Part shown: positions 22,842 to 33,492 of the stretch, in pieces
How the letters are laid out: every line of letters starts with the position of its first letter
Position numbering within the stretch: the first letter of the stretch is position 1
Source of the DNA: Apiospora phragmitis
Lineage: Eukaryota > Ascomycota > Sordariomycetes > Amphisphaeriales > Apiosporaceae
Reading direction: 5' to 3'
DNA length: 64,000 nucleotides
Assembly (NCBI GenBank): GCA_038363925.1
Contig: JAQQWL010000009.1
Span: 2,790,001-2,854,000, forward strand
Translations under genes and position numbers: made by a program
The notes under the pieces: model-generated
What the model saw: the letters and a program-made list of their open reading frames with translations, nothing else
What the model was told of the DNA's origin: nothing
Database searches by the model: none

Positions 22842-23869
22842 TTAGCTCGAGGCAGACTGCAGGGCGTACAATTCTCTGGGTTTGCCGCCGGCACAGCTGC
22901 TGAACTTCCACCACCCGGAGTGCCAAGAGCCTGCGAGATTCTCCAGACCCCATTTGATCGGGGCGGGCATGGGTGGCCAGTTGGCCCACATGCCATCCTC
23001 CACAGTGCCATCGAGATTGAGCAAGAAGAAGGGCACGACGTCGAGAGTCCCGGCCTTGGAAACGGTCGACTTCCCCCAGCTCTTGAACAGCGCCCGTGTC
23101 TCGGCCTCCTCGTTCGAACCTTCTTTGGGCGCCTTTGGTTGTTCGGCAAGCGATGCGATCGTGGAGATTTCGGAATGGAAGTGCTCGTCGAAGGACTCTT
23201 GGAACGTCGACATGATGCGCAGCAGCTCGGTGCCCGAGAAGTCGGCGGGGGACGCCAGCGACGTCAGGTACTTGTGGAACTCGCCCAGTCCGCCAAGGAA
23301 GGCCTCTGTGATGCCGTTCGGTGAGCTTCGCGTGGGACTAACAGGCAAGATGCGATGCACGGGAAATCGGTAGGAAACTACATACCATGCTCCTTCAATG
23401 TGCCCTCCCAGATGGTCTTGTCATCGAGGACTTGCGCAACGGCGGTGAAGAGGGTCTCCTCCTCGTCATCGTGATGCGACACCACGAATTTGTGCCATGT
23501 CAAGCAGTATCCGATGAAGTCGCTGTAGTCGGCGGGCTTGACATGGGCTGCTTGCTGGTAGATGGAGTTGTAGCCGCGTAGGATTGAATTGTGAACCAAT
23601 GCCATGTGGGTGGCGCCGGTGGTGAAGATGTCGGTCTACATCAAAATGCGATCGTAAGCATTTGCGTGCGATTCCAAATGCCCGCCGCGACCTACCTTCT
23701 TGGTCTCGTATTGCGGCGTTGCGACGAGCTTAATCGGGCCATCAGCCCAGGGCTTGGATGCAGAGGGAGCTACAGTCGCCATCATGTACGGTGACCTCGT
23801 GAGGAATAATCCGATGAGAATGGGGATAACGAAGAGCAGAGGTCTGCTGAGAAGACCTTGGTTGGCCAT
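22842..23869 (-). CDS. hemerythrin-like (HHE) domain protein
   Basis: Three exons on the minus strand (23869-23696, 23635-23386, 23305-22842) give 295 residues. The last acceptor was selected because it rejoins the frame as LKEH-EAFLGGLGEFHKYL, restoring an iron-ligand helix. Likely di-iron ligands are in ATHMALVHNSILRGY, WHKFVVSHHDDEEETLF, KEHEAFLGGL and FDEHFHSEI. The N-terminus has a hydrophobic segment (LLFVIPILIGLFL), so it is probably membrane-anchored or secreted. The family binds oxygen, nitric oxide or iron; the exact role in fungi is mostly unknown. The C-terminal part (WWKFSSCAGGKPRELYAL) is a fungal extension. Confidence 0.88.
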
Positions 23870-25084
23870 TGTCTGTGATGATCTTCCCAGGTCGGAGGGA
23901 CGGGCGAATGGTTATTTATATAAGCGAGAGCAATCTAGCCAAGTTCCAATTGCTTCCTTCCCCCTCCTGCACGGCGCATAGGTTACTGCATGCGTGCATA
24001 CACTTCGCACTTTCGGGAGCTTATCAACCAACCTACCGACTGTGTTACCTGGAGGTGAAGTTTCAACATGCCATGTCAGCTCATCCGAATGGCCCGTCGT
24101 GGAGCTCTGACAGCTCTAGCCCCTCGGCACAGCTCTGCTGAGTAAATCATAGCGCTGATTGGGTCTCGCTGGGTCTCGCTGGGGCCTTCCAGCGATTAGC
24201 TCCCGCGGGGACCTCTTGCAGGGGAGAGGGGTAATATCTGCCCTGTAGGGGTTGTCTCCGATCTGCCTCGGCGATCTGATATTGCCGGTTCCTCTGGGAC
24301 ATCGGAGCTCTGGAAACAACATACGATAGTCTCAACTCAAGCCTGCACGTATTTCAAGAACTGTTTGATTGCACGCAGCAGCATTACCTCATAGTGCCGT
24401 TTAAAAATTTGTCAATTCAAAATTCAGTGTCCAACAATTGGATGGCAAAGGAGAGGAATCGAGCTTGAACCGGTCTTTGCCATACATGCCCGACCCTGTT
24501 CCGCCAGCACCCTTAATCCGAGATTGATGAGAAGACTGGTGTCATTCAGACGCACCCTAGAGGCTATGTAATCCTTTATTGTTCATATCCATTATTCCGG
24601 TGATGTGTTCTTTCGCCTAATGTAGGTTCTCAGATTTGTGTTGGACCCCTAGAATAACTGGTCGATGGGATAACTACTTACATAGCCATTGACGGAATAG
24701 TTGCCAGTAAAATCTCGTGATATCTTATTACTGAACATCCTTATCATTACTGATCATGGCGGATAAATCCCAGCAAGAGTGATGTACGATGGGGGTGCCT
24801 GCTCGATCTTGGACAAAGCGCGAACAAGTTTAGAAATTCAAGCTCGACTTGAAGTGATGCTGATTTGCCCACCTTGTGCCGTCATCTTCTTTGAGGCCAC
24901 AGCAGCACTAAGACCAAGAATGCCAGTCGGAACCTTTGTCCGCACGCCACATCCATCGAGAATCCAGACATAGCCTCCTCTCACAAAGAGCCGCCGCTGT
25001 AGTATCACTAAGATACAGTCCTATCCCAGCCTCTCAAAGCCGCGCGCCCTGACTCGTCCGTCTCCCTGCCGCACCCAAGCCAGA
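23870..25084. other. intergenic, 1.2 kb
   Basis: Divergent promoter space between the hemerythrin-like and copper-transporter genes. A 10-bp unit GGGTCTCGCT is duplicated at 24161-24180. No gene supported. Confidence 0.5.
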
Positions 25085-26077
25085 ATGGAGAATATGCCAA
25101 TGTCCATGCCCGGCATGAACATGCCGGGTCCCATGTCGACGGCGCATGGGAACCTCACGACAAGCCTCACTTCCACATCAGCCACACAATCCACCATGAC
25201 AGCAATGGAGCTATCGTCGGTCAATGGGGCCGACACGAATACGGCAATGACGATGACCATGGGCGAGTGTAAAATAAGTGTAAGAACCCCATCAATCCAT
25301 CTATCCCATTTGAAACCTAAGGATGACTGACTCGGCTCTAGATGCTTTGGAACTGGAATACGGTCGACGCATGCTTCCTCGCGGAATCATGGAAGATCAA
25401 ATCCGACGGCGCTTTCGCGGGCCTGTGTATCGGTGTCATTCTCCTGGTGATCCTGCTCGAATTCCTCCGACGAATTTCCAAGTTCTACGACAACCATATA
25501 TACCGGGCTCATCAGTTACGAGCGGTTGGCCTGGCCGCTGAGCGCGCCGGTGCCAGCTCGGCGGCAGAAGAGGGACACGCAGGCAGTGGAGCACCGGCAG
25601 GTCCTTCTCCGGACACAGGAAGGGCCAGCGCGCCCGGAACACCATCAAATGGAATGTTGGAACATGAAGGCATGATAGAGCGGCCTGCAAGATCAGTCCC
25701 GCGACAGCAGTCTGCTGGTGCTGCAGCCCAAGCGCAACCACTGTTGGCTAGGATGGCCAGCCGACCTTACGCCTCGGCTTGCACGCCAAGTGTCAAACAA
25801 CAGGCGATTCGGGCCCTCATTCACACGCTGCAGTTCGCTGTGGGCTACTGGATAATGCTGTTGGCTATGTAAGCACATTGCGCTTAGGCCAGGCCGTGAT
25901 GTATCAACTCGAATGCTGACGTGCTGCCACAGGTACTATAACGGCTATATCATCATCTGCATCTTCATCGGTGCATTCATTGGCGCGTTTCTTTTGCGAT
26001 GGGAGCGGATTGGCGGCCCCTCGCTCGAGAGACCTGGAGAATCGTCGAGTGAGCCCACAGGGTGTCATGGGGGGTAA
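25085..26077 (+). CDS. Ctr-family copper transporter
   Basis: Exons 25085-25279, 25342-25868 and 25933-26077 give 288 residues. The N-terminus is methionine-rich (MENMPMSMPGMNMPGPM and MTMTMGEC), as in extracellular Cu(I)-collecting tails. Then come MLWNWNTVDACFLAESWKI and TM1, a long cytosolic loop rich in Ala/Ser/Pro, TM2 with the MxxxM copper motif (MLLAM) and TM3 with the packing motif GAFIGAF. The second intron falls within MLLA-MYYNGY. Expected function is high-affinity Cu(I) import at the plasma or vacuolar membrane as a trimer. It is convergent with the Zn2Cys6 gene with about 140 bp between them. Confidence 0.93.
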
Positions 26078-26218
26078 GTTAAGTAGGACGCAGGACATGC
26101 GAATTGATAAGGTTAGAGACTTGGGATGAGGGTGCTGGAACAACTGTACTTTTAGCTTTTAGAGGATACCCATATTCTGCAGGCACCTGCTAGATTGCCA
26201 GCACATAATTCAGCTGTA

Positions 26219-27575
26219 TCATACAAGCAGAGATGTGTGATCTAGCACCTTGAAGCAGGCTGCGATATCCCATGTATCGGGGTTGGTACAGGCACGGTGT
26301 TCCCAAACCGTGCTCATCACACTCAAGGCCTCCTTGACCGCCCCAAAGATCTGCAAGACACCCATGGCGTCGACGAGCTCACGGAAGACGGGTTCCTGGT
26401 CTGGAGTGGCGAGGCAGCCCGCCACCGCGTACGGCCAGATCAAGGTCCGTAGACACAGCGGGCTCGGCAGGGTGCGGAACATGCCGATGATGTCGGTGAC
26501 GCTGGCCCGGATCTCGGGCTGGCAGGGCTGGAGCCCCGAGACAACGACGCTCAAGTAGATAAGAACCGCCTGTGCCCAGATCCTGGCGCTCAGTGAGTGC
26601 GATGGGGTGGTGCGAAGCTTGTCGAAATCATGGAGTGCCTCGACGCCCAGCGCAGCGAAGCTGTGCTCAGCCAATGGATCCGCGGGACTGACCGGGCGAT
26701 CGCTAGGCGTGTGGTTTAACTGCACGATCCCTGACCGTAGTTTTTGTTCGATCCTGGAGGCACGTTGGAAGAGGTCGGCCATGGAGAGCAAACCGGAGGC
26801 CTTCATCCCCTTCTTCCACGCATCTAGAGTGGCGATCTCGGAGATGAGCAGGACTACCCAGTTCGGACATCCCACAAACTCTTCGGTCTGTAAAGCTGGG
26901 CTGGGTCCTTCAAGGAGCTCGGCGTGGAACTGTTGCAACCTCGGGGCTCGTTCAAGCGCGGTCGACGCAATGATGTCGTTCCATATCAGGCTGGCCGTCA
27001 TAAAGCGGAAAGCAGCCTGGCTTGGCGCCCACGGATGCCGACCATGTCCCAAATGCTTAGCCATATGGCCGGGACTCATGCTCGCGAGGATAGAGAACCA
27101 GGGTCTCTCCACAGTATTTGCGTGCGTTTGGATAATCTGCTCGAAGAGCACCGACGCGCCGTCGAGATGCACCTGCCAGTTCTGCGTGTTGGCCACGGCG
27201 ACCTCGAAATACAGCGCCTGCGCGATGCCCTCGAGGCAGCGCACGCTGTTCTTGAGCGAGCGCGCCACGCCGCGCTCGTTGACGCGCTCGAGGTCCCGCT
27301 GCAGCGCCTGGATGCCGAGCTCCTGCTGCTTCTGGAGCTCGCCCCAGTTGTGCACCTTGCAGTCCTCGTGGCTGCCGGGCTCCCAGCCCGCCATGATCAC
27401 GGCCGTGAAATACGACGCTAGGCTGAGCGCCGTGTGGAAGAGTGCTTTGTTCTTTATCAACAGCACCAGCAGCCATCCGCGCCCGCCCTCGGATAGTTGG
27501 GGCCGGTAGAAGGGCGACAGGAAAGGGAACACGTAGTCGATGTACAGCATGGCCTGGTTCAGCTCTCGGTCTGCT

Positions 27576-27611
<36 letters not shown>

Positions 27612-28187
27612 CTTTGGTTGGTGTGGATACTTGATTGTGAGCGAGCGGCCCTGCGATTGCTCGACAACTGCTGGCCCGGATGACTGGCCACCTCTGATAC
27701 GCTCGTGGCGGGCGTCGTGGAAGACCTGTCACTACTACTTCCAAGAGTATATTGACAGTGTTCTTCGCCAGAGTCGAGGTCCATCAGGGTGGCCATGCCA
27801 TGCGACAGTGAGCTGTCGGCATCCACCAACGGCTGCTGCGGCGGGCTAGGCCTGGCGACTACGGTAGTAGGCTGGGTGGCGGTATTTTCCAATTGCGACC
27901 ATTTCTTCTCGCGACGTTTGGTGGCTTGATCCTTGACCATCTGCTTGATATCTTGTGCTATCTGCTTTTCGCGTTCACCGCTATCCAGCCAGTCTGGCTT
28001 AGTATCGCTGAAGTGGCAGGTGATTTCTAGAGTACTGCACTCGGAACAGACCGGTTTGCCCTCGTCACACTTCTTCCGCCGGAGTCGGCAAGTCCAACAT
28101 CCGCCTGGGACCAACATTAACATTTGCGATTGACAATCCGCGCTTGACTTACTCACGAGAGCTCCTTATTTTTACTGACGTTGACAT
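26219..28187 (-). CDS. Zn2Cys6 transcription factor
   Basis: Two exons on the minus strand, 28187-28157 and 28104-26219, over a 52-nt intron, give 638 residues. The mini-exon was chosen because it yields MSTSVKIRSS-RGGCWTCRLRRKKCDEGKPVC, the canonical basic lead-in to a Zn2Cys6 cluster. The unspliced open frame would replace it with a non-basic sequence and misplace the start. The six cysteines are C-WTC-RLRRKKC...C-SEC...C. Next come the linker (KPDWLDSGEREKQIAQ), a run of eleven Asp encoded by a GAT/GAC repeat, and a helical fungal-specific regulatory region with patterns such as SASYFTAVIMAG and RTLIWPYAVAGCLA (Fungal_trans_2 type). The target is unknown. Its location next to a copper transporter is not evidence of copper regulation. 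Confidence 0.92.
28105..28156 (-). other. start-deciding 52-nt intron of the Zn2Cys6 gene
   Basis: Donor GTGAGT and acceptor CCCAG on the coding strand. The intron itself is open, so an ORF-only annotation would read through it and lose the true N-terminus. Confidence 0.75.
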
Positions 28188-28289
28188 CTTGGGTATTACA
28201 CTGGGTATTTCTCTAATCTCACGATTCCGGGAAGAAGATTGGATTGCGCAAGTGATGAGCCTGGCTGCAATAGCTGTAAGGCTAGGTTT

Positions 28290-28885
28290 CCTTTCGACCG
28301 CAGCTGACGCTGAATGGCGGCGCACGGTCCCCGACAGCCGGCGGGCTCAGCCGACATTTTCAGCTGGCTTTTTCCGTCCATCCGCCCGTTTGTTGTCCAG
28401 ATTCAGCTGTGCGTCTCATAACAGCTGATGCTGAATCTCTTTCCGTACGGTAACGGCCTCTTCCGTGCTACCGTCGAAATAGAGATAGCGTTCATCCGGA
28501 GCGTCGAGGGTCGAGCGCGAGCAATACCACACTCACCAGATTTGACGCACGCCAACGGAAGGACGGACGAGACCGAGCGCGAGCAATGCCATACTCACCA
28601 AAATATCATCGCACGAGCCCCTTCCCTTAAAAGCCCTGAGGCCCCTAGAAGGTCCCCTAGAAGGTCCCCTATAAGCCCCCCTAGAAGGCCCCCTAGAAGG
28701 CCCCCTAGAAGGCCCCCGGGCCCTCGGAAGGCCCCTAAGGCCCTCGATCAGCCGGAATCAGCGGAATCAGCGGCTGACAAATCATCGGTGCGAATCAGCC
28801 AGGGTCCTATCACCTGATTGGTCAGAATAACGAGGTCTGATCGCAGAATTCAGCTAAAGTTTATTTCAAATCAGCGGTCGATGCG
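28290..28885. repeat. patch of CAGCTGA / ATCAGCGG motif copies
   Basis: Short related motifs recur on both strands: CAGCTGACGCTGAAT near 28306, CAGCTGATGCTGAAT near 28422, GAATCAGCGGAATCAGCGG near 28752, ATTCAGCT near 28849 and ATCAGCGGTCG near 28873. A 27-bp imperfect direct repeat (CGAGCGCGAGCAAT..) lies near 28512 and 28573. The pattern resembles the sub-terminal repeats of a small non-autonomous DNA element, but I found no convincing target-site duplication. Confidence 0.4.
28642..28713 (+). repeat. 12-bp minisatellite, six units
   Basis: Six head-to-tail copies of CCCCTAGAAGG(T/C), the third degenerate, followed by decaying half-units to about 28745. The period is a multiple of three and one frame reads Pro-Arg-Arg-Ser/Pro, but no gene context supports translation. 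Confidence 0.85.
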
Positions 28886-29060
28886 TATGAAACACCTCGC
28901 TGAGAGATCTAGCTTATATGCTTATAGCCCGAAAAGCTCCAGCTAGCGGTCAAAAGGAAACGTAGCCTAAGTTTTGTCAGCCGCTAATAAGACGGGCTTT
29001 ATCGGGCTCTACGCTTCCGGGTCAGCCCCCGCCCTTCACTCATCCGACTTCAAATCTCAG

Positions 29061-29110
29061 CCCTTCCTCTTTCATACTACACGTCCCCTTCCTCTTTCAT
29101 ACTACACGTC
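29061..29110 (+). repeat. perfect 25-bp tandem duplication
   Basis: Two identical 25-bp units beginning CCCTTCCTCTTTC and ending ACACGTC, about 40 bp upstream of the small ORF at 29151. No mismatch between the copies, so the duplication is recent. Confidence 0.9.
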
Positions 29111-29150
29111 ACATCACGCAAGTAAAGCATCAAAGCTCGCACGAAAAACC

Positions 29151-29276
29151 ATGAATATGTTACATTCTAAAGTTATCAGCGAAGAAACTATCCAGCTTGT
29201 TATCAGCGTTTTTCTGTTGAGCTTAGCCTGGATAGCCTTCCTCCATGCCAGTATCAAGCTTACTACGCTCTTCTGA
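29151..29276 (+). CDS. possible 41-residue single-span membrane peptide
   Basis: Open frame with a good start context (ACCATGAA) encoding MNMLHSKVISEETIQL followed by one strongly hydrophobic span (VISVFLLSLAWIAFL) and a short basic/hydrophobic tail. It is preceded by a pyrimidine-rich leader with a 25-bp duplication. No family is recognised and the length is near chance, so it is only a candidate. Confidence 0.3.
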   Translation: MNMLHSKVISEETIQLVISVFLLSLAWIAFLHASIKLTTLF

Positions 29277-29360
29277 AGGAGCGCATCAGAAGAGCTCTTG
29301 ATATAGCATCATTCAAGATTCTCGAAACCCTCCATGCTCCCCGCGAAATCTTTCATGACT

Positions 29361-30817
29361 CTATTTAGCTGTGACTATAACGCATAGTCTTTCTTTCTGC
29401 CAGAGTGCGTACGCCTTTTGCTCTAGCCACCTCTGGCTCTCTTCACAGAGCTGCCAGTCGAAGGCGAAGATCAGCCTCGCGAGAATGAGCCGCATCTCGT
29501 GCATGGCCATGCTAAATCTACTGTCAGTGATAATAGATGGCGACACAGCGCAGGGGTGACTGCACTTACTTCTGGCCTAAACACAGTTGCGGTGACCCCA
29601 GCCAAATGGACCGTGGGCTGCCTGGTTGTCATCGGCATACCGAGGGTCTCCGAGCCAGCGCTCCGGTACAAAAGTCTCGGCTTCCTTGAAGTTGGCCTCG
29701 GCGTGGTACGTCGCGTAATGGTGTACGGCAACTCGAGTCTCCGGGGGGATCCAGCGCCCAAGGATGGATTTGCCGCCTTCGGGGACGACTCTTGGGGAGC
29801 CAATGGGCACAGCTGGGTATACTCGCGAAGTTTCTTTCAAGCAGGCGTTGAGGTAGGGCAAGGTAGCAACCTCTGAAAAGGCAATGTCCTTTTCTCTTCG
29901 GAACTTCGTACGTATTTCCCGAGACAAACGGATCATGGCGTCAGAATGTGTGAGCAGTAGGTAGATGGCACCACTGAGCAAGGTGGCTTTGAACCTAGTC
30001 AACACGGGATGCATTGCATTTAAGGGAATGAGACGGGTGACAATGTACGTACCAGTAGTCTCGGACCCTGCGAGCATGAACAGCTCAGCATTTGAATGCA
30101 TTTCTTTGAGCGAGAGCTTCGTATCGGGCGTCTCAACATGGCCCGCAACGAGTGCCCACACGTCCGGCTGGTTTGATCCCTCACGTAGCCGTTGATCGAC
30201 ACGATCCGCCGAGTAACCGTTAGATACATCTCACAGCAGCCTGGCCTAGCTCAGCCTTGCGTCTTGGGGTTCCTGCTTACTATTTCCGGAACAGAGGCTC
30301 CTGTACCTTAAGAGCACGCTCCGAAAACGCGGGCGAGAATGCCTTGCGGACTCGAGAATGGTCTTCCAAGGTAGCTGTGAGCATACTTGGAACGCCTAGG
30401 GGCCCATGGTGGCCAGTCAGTCTAGAATGAAGTGGATGCGTCAGAGCTGGTCTGCAGCTTACCATTAACAGGCTGCACAGAGAACTCGAGGGCCTTTGGG
30501 TTCTCCGGCTGGCCCTTGACCAACCCATGGATGTCCTGCCAGGCGTCGGCAGCCGTGTAGCTGAGATCCGTCGGACCAAAACGTACGACGGGCCCGTACC
30601 GCTGGTGCAGTCGGTTCATCCAGTACACGTCGACGCCTCAGAAGTAGGCTACCCAGTAGGGCAAGCGGCTGATGGCACATAGCTTGGGCCCTGGGATGCT
30701 TGCAAGAGGATGAAGGGTGGTGGCGTAGACGGCACTCGCAACCAGGTAGGCCAGTACCAGGCTGCTCAGCAGCGAGGCCAGGCCAAGTAGCGAGAAAAAG
30801 GGGATGGGGTTCGACAT
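29361..30817 (-). pseudogene. cytochrome P450, internally deleted and interrupted
   Basis: The minus-strand start MSNPIPFFSLLGL is an N-terminal anchor. It is followed by HPLASIPGPKLCAISRLPYW, a TGA at the expected YF-x-GVDVYW, RLHQRYGPVVRFGPTDLSY, an intron (30462-30396) joining SVQPVN-GVPSMLTA, and SPAFSERALKVQEPLFRKY. The next recognisable text, NGYSADRVDQRLREGSNQPD, follows within about 60 nt. About 110 residues before the I-helix are therefore missing. SETT is joined by an intron (30052-29987) to ATLLSGAIYLLL, then come the K-helix LKETSRVYP and PERWLGDPRY. The heme region FGWGHRNCV is followed by TAG, from a two-base insertion before the last intron. The final exon 29511-29361 encodes MAMHEMRLILARLIFAFDW. 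The multiple lesions make it non-functional. Confidence 0.85.
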
Positions 30818-31557
30818 GCGATGGTTGGCGACTGATGCAACGGTGTTCCGTAATATGTCAACTTCCTGCGTCCGGGGGAGGGACTTGATTGTATATCACA
30901 CACAGGCTCGCAGCTGGATTCTCGAGCATTTTCGGCGGATCCACATAGACAACCACAAACAGACATGTCTGCCGGCGCAAACCCCTCAAGTTAGCAAATC
31001 GGAATGGCGCGACTTGTGGACTGTCGCAACTTGCAGGTACGGGCGACCAGCTGGGATCCCCGCGAACCCACAGTCGTTGGACACTTGTGTAGCAAATCTA
31101 CATGTGATGAATTGACGTCCCTTGCGTCCCAAGCTGCCAAGTCTGCAACGAGGTGGCGCGGGAAGTTCTTACACAAATATGCATGTATCGTTCTGTCGGA
31201 ATCGGCCAGGATGACCACCAAGTTAGGTAACTGAGACTGCTGATCAACCAGATTCTCAAGGACAAGTAAATTCGGCCTTTTATTTGGAAATGACAAGTGA
31301 CAAGTGCAAGTGACAAGTGAAAACCAACAGACCCTATGTTGTTCCGAGTGGCCGTTCCCTCTCTGCCCATTGCCTTCAACAGTAACTGCATCTATGTAAA
31401 TACTTACCTGGCGGGTTGAATTTAGAAAGATGTAACCAAGAGTGACTCTCAGTCCAAAGCCGCTCACGCTTTCTACGGCCGCTTCTTCTGATCTCTGCAG
31501 TGAATCAATCTTGTTGGCACTCTCCCTCGGAACTCAGCCCTACCAAAGCAAGTAACA
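30818..31557. other. intergenic, 0.7 kb
   Basis: Divergent space between the P450 relic and the rhodopsin-like gene. A short TGACAAG direct-repeat cluster lies at 31291-31320. No gene supported. Confidence 0.5.
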
Positions 31558-32914
31558 ATGGCCAGCCTGGAGGCTTCGCCGTCTGGCGATGAGTTGTCGG
31601 CCATGGCTTATACTTTGCCACCCATACGACCGAACGGCTTGGGGCTGGCTGCCGAAGTAGTTCTGATACTCTGCAGTGTCATATCCTCGATTGTCGTTCT
31701 CCTTCGGATTTGGGTGCGTGCCGGCTTTTCTCGGGTCGGAAGCGCAGCATGGGGAGCTGATGACAGCTTAGTAGTCACTGAATTCGTGAGCTTCCCTTTG
31801 AGTAATACTATTCCAACCGAAACGACCCATCTCCAGCTGTCTAACCAGATTCTTTTTGGAAGCTTCCCTACATTCCGGCCAGCGTGTTTGGCGTATGCGC
31901 AGTTCGATATGGAGTCGGATCCTACGACGAGCAGCTCCCTAATCCACTATATCAGATGCGAGCGTTCGAGTACATCATCTACTGGGAACTGCTGTACTTC
32001 ATCTCCTCAACCATTATCGAGTGTGCCATTGGCGTGACCTGCATACGGATCGATCGGCGCAGGCGCATCACATACTCTATCACGTTCTACATGTGTCTGA
32101 TGATAGCGACGGCCATAGGAGCATTGATCTTCGTCTTTGCCAACTGCAGGCCGTTTGCTGCAAACTGGAACCCGTCTCTGTGAGTGCTAATTACCGTAAT
32201 TGTATCATTTTCTGACCAACCAACTGCCACCAGAGGCAAGTGCCAACAAGTCATCACGCTCACGACCGTGAGCTACATCGTTTCAACGATCCAGATGGTC
32301 ACCGATTGGGCTTGCGCCATCATCCCTTTCTTCATCGTGGCCGATCTTCAGATGCCGTGCCACGCAAAGATATCCGTTGTCTGCATCCTCGGCCTGGGAA
32401 TCCTGGCGAGCATAGCGACGTGCGTCCGCATGCCGTACCTCAAGTACTGGGACGCTGCAAAGTACCCTGAAAACCTCTTGTGTCAGTATATCCCCAACAT
32501 TTTCTTGCTTCAGTGCTATCGTTTGACTAGACCATGTTGCTGTGACTGTCATATGCTCCAACATAGAGAACAGTCTGGGGGTTATCGCATGTTCTCTACC
32601 GCCCTTGCGAAAGTTATTCCGTTCGTATTCTGGGTCTTCAGGTGACCACATCAACTCCAAGGTGGGCTACACTCACTCCAAATATGTCTAAAGTACCAGG
32701 CCTTTGTTCCATTCTGAATTTGCTAATGCTGGTGTGTTCCTAGGATACAAATTCGTCCCAGGGACATCCTGTCAAGCTAACGCCCCTGAATAACGATTAC
32801 CGCGCCTCTGCTCAGAGTGGTACGCGTGCTAACGGATGGGAGGAACTAGACGATGATTGCTCTAGTCGTAAAGGGATTGTGCGCAAAACTGATATCGCAA
32901 TATCGATAAAGTAG
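31558..32914 (+). CDS. fungal rhodopsin-like 7TM integral membrane protein
   Basis: Five exons (31558-31785, 31863-32179, 32234-32481, 32531-32661, 32744-32914) give 364 residues. Each acceptor was chosen so that family text continues: AAWGADDSLVVTEF-LPYIPASVFG, AVRYGVGSYDEQLPNPL, FEYIIYWELLYFISS, GVTCIRIDRRRRITYSI, CQQVITLTTVSYIVSTIQMVTDW, and VTVICSNIENSLGVIACSLPPLRKLF. These are the hallmarks of the Pezizomycotina rhodopsin-domain family (formerly called integral membrane protein or PTH11-like). Seven hydrophobic spans are followed by a soluble tail ending VRKTDIAISIK. Likely a plasma-membrane sensor or structural protein; the ligand is unknown. No CFEM domain is present at the N-terminus. 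Confidence 0.88.
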
Positions 32915-33492
32915 TATAATCCCGATTCGCGCCGTATAACTTTTCCCCGTAGATTAAAACCCATACCCTAGCCTTATCTTAAAACTGTAACATACGTCGG
33001 CCGGGAAATAGCGGCTTTGAAATCGGGACTAAGATCCCGAATAGGAAGCCAACTATCTCGATATCGTCCCAGGGCTGTCTATCCGGCACCTGCCCCGTAC
33101 GGCGGCATGCTATGCGTAAACTAAGGGCAGCATCATCACCCTGCCTTGTTCCTCTCCGACGAGCCAAGCATTGCCTGCTTACTGTGAACTCGTTTGCTCG
33201 TTTTCAAAAGGCACCAGCCATAGGTCTTTCATGTGTCCTTTGTCAACATGAATAACCCAATCCAAACCCTGGGCCCCTGGCTTTTGTCTGAAGCGAATTT
33301 CGAAGCGGTAGGCAGTTAGTAGGTGTGGCATCAACCCCTGACCCTGCCCACACTGTCTTGCATCGCCAGCCCCAACGTCGACATCACCACCACTGATGCC
33401 TCACTGTGTATGGTGACTGAATAGCAAGTTCATATACAGAGCTTGCTGCTTGCAAGGTTGCTATTACAGTCATTGGAATGCCTTGAGAACAT
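32915..33492. other. intergenic, 0.6 kb
   Basis: Between the convergent rhodopsin-like and acidic-tailed genes. Two ATATCGATA/CGATATCG-like palindromic stretches occur near 32895-32910 and 33055-33063. No gene supported. Confidence 0.45.

Noticed and set aside
26607..27509. 300-codon plus-strand open frame antisense to the Zn2Cys6 gene
   Set aside because: The minus-strand gene has clear domain evidence; the antisense frame has none.
21729..30817. Secondary-metabolite cluster (sulfotransferase-like, Zn2Cys6 factor, P450)
   Set aside because: No synthase, terpene cyclase or prenyltransferase; the P450 is dead and gene orientations and spacing look ordinary.
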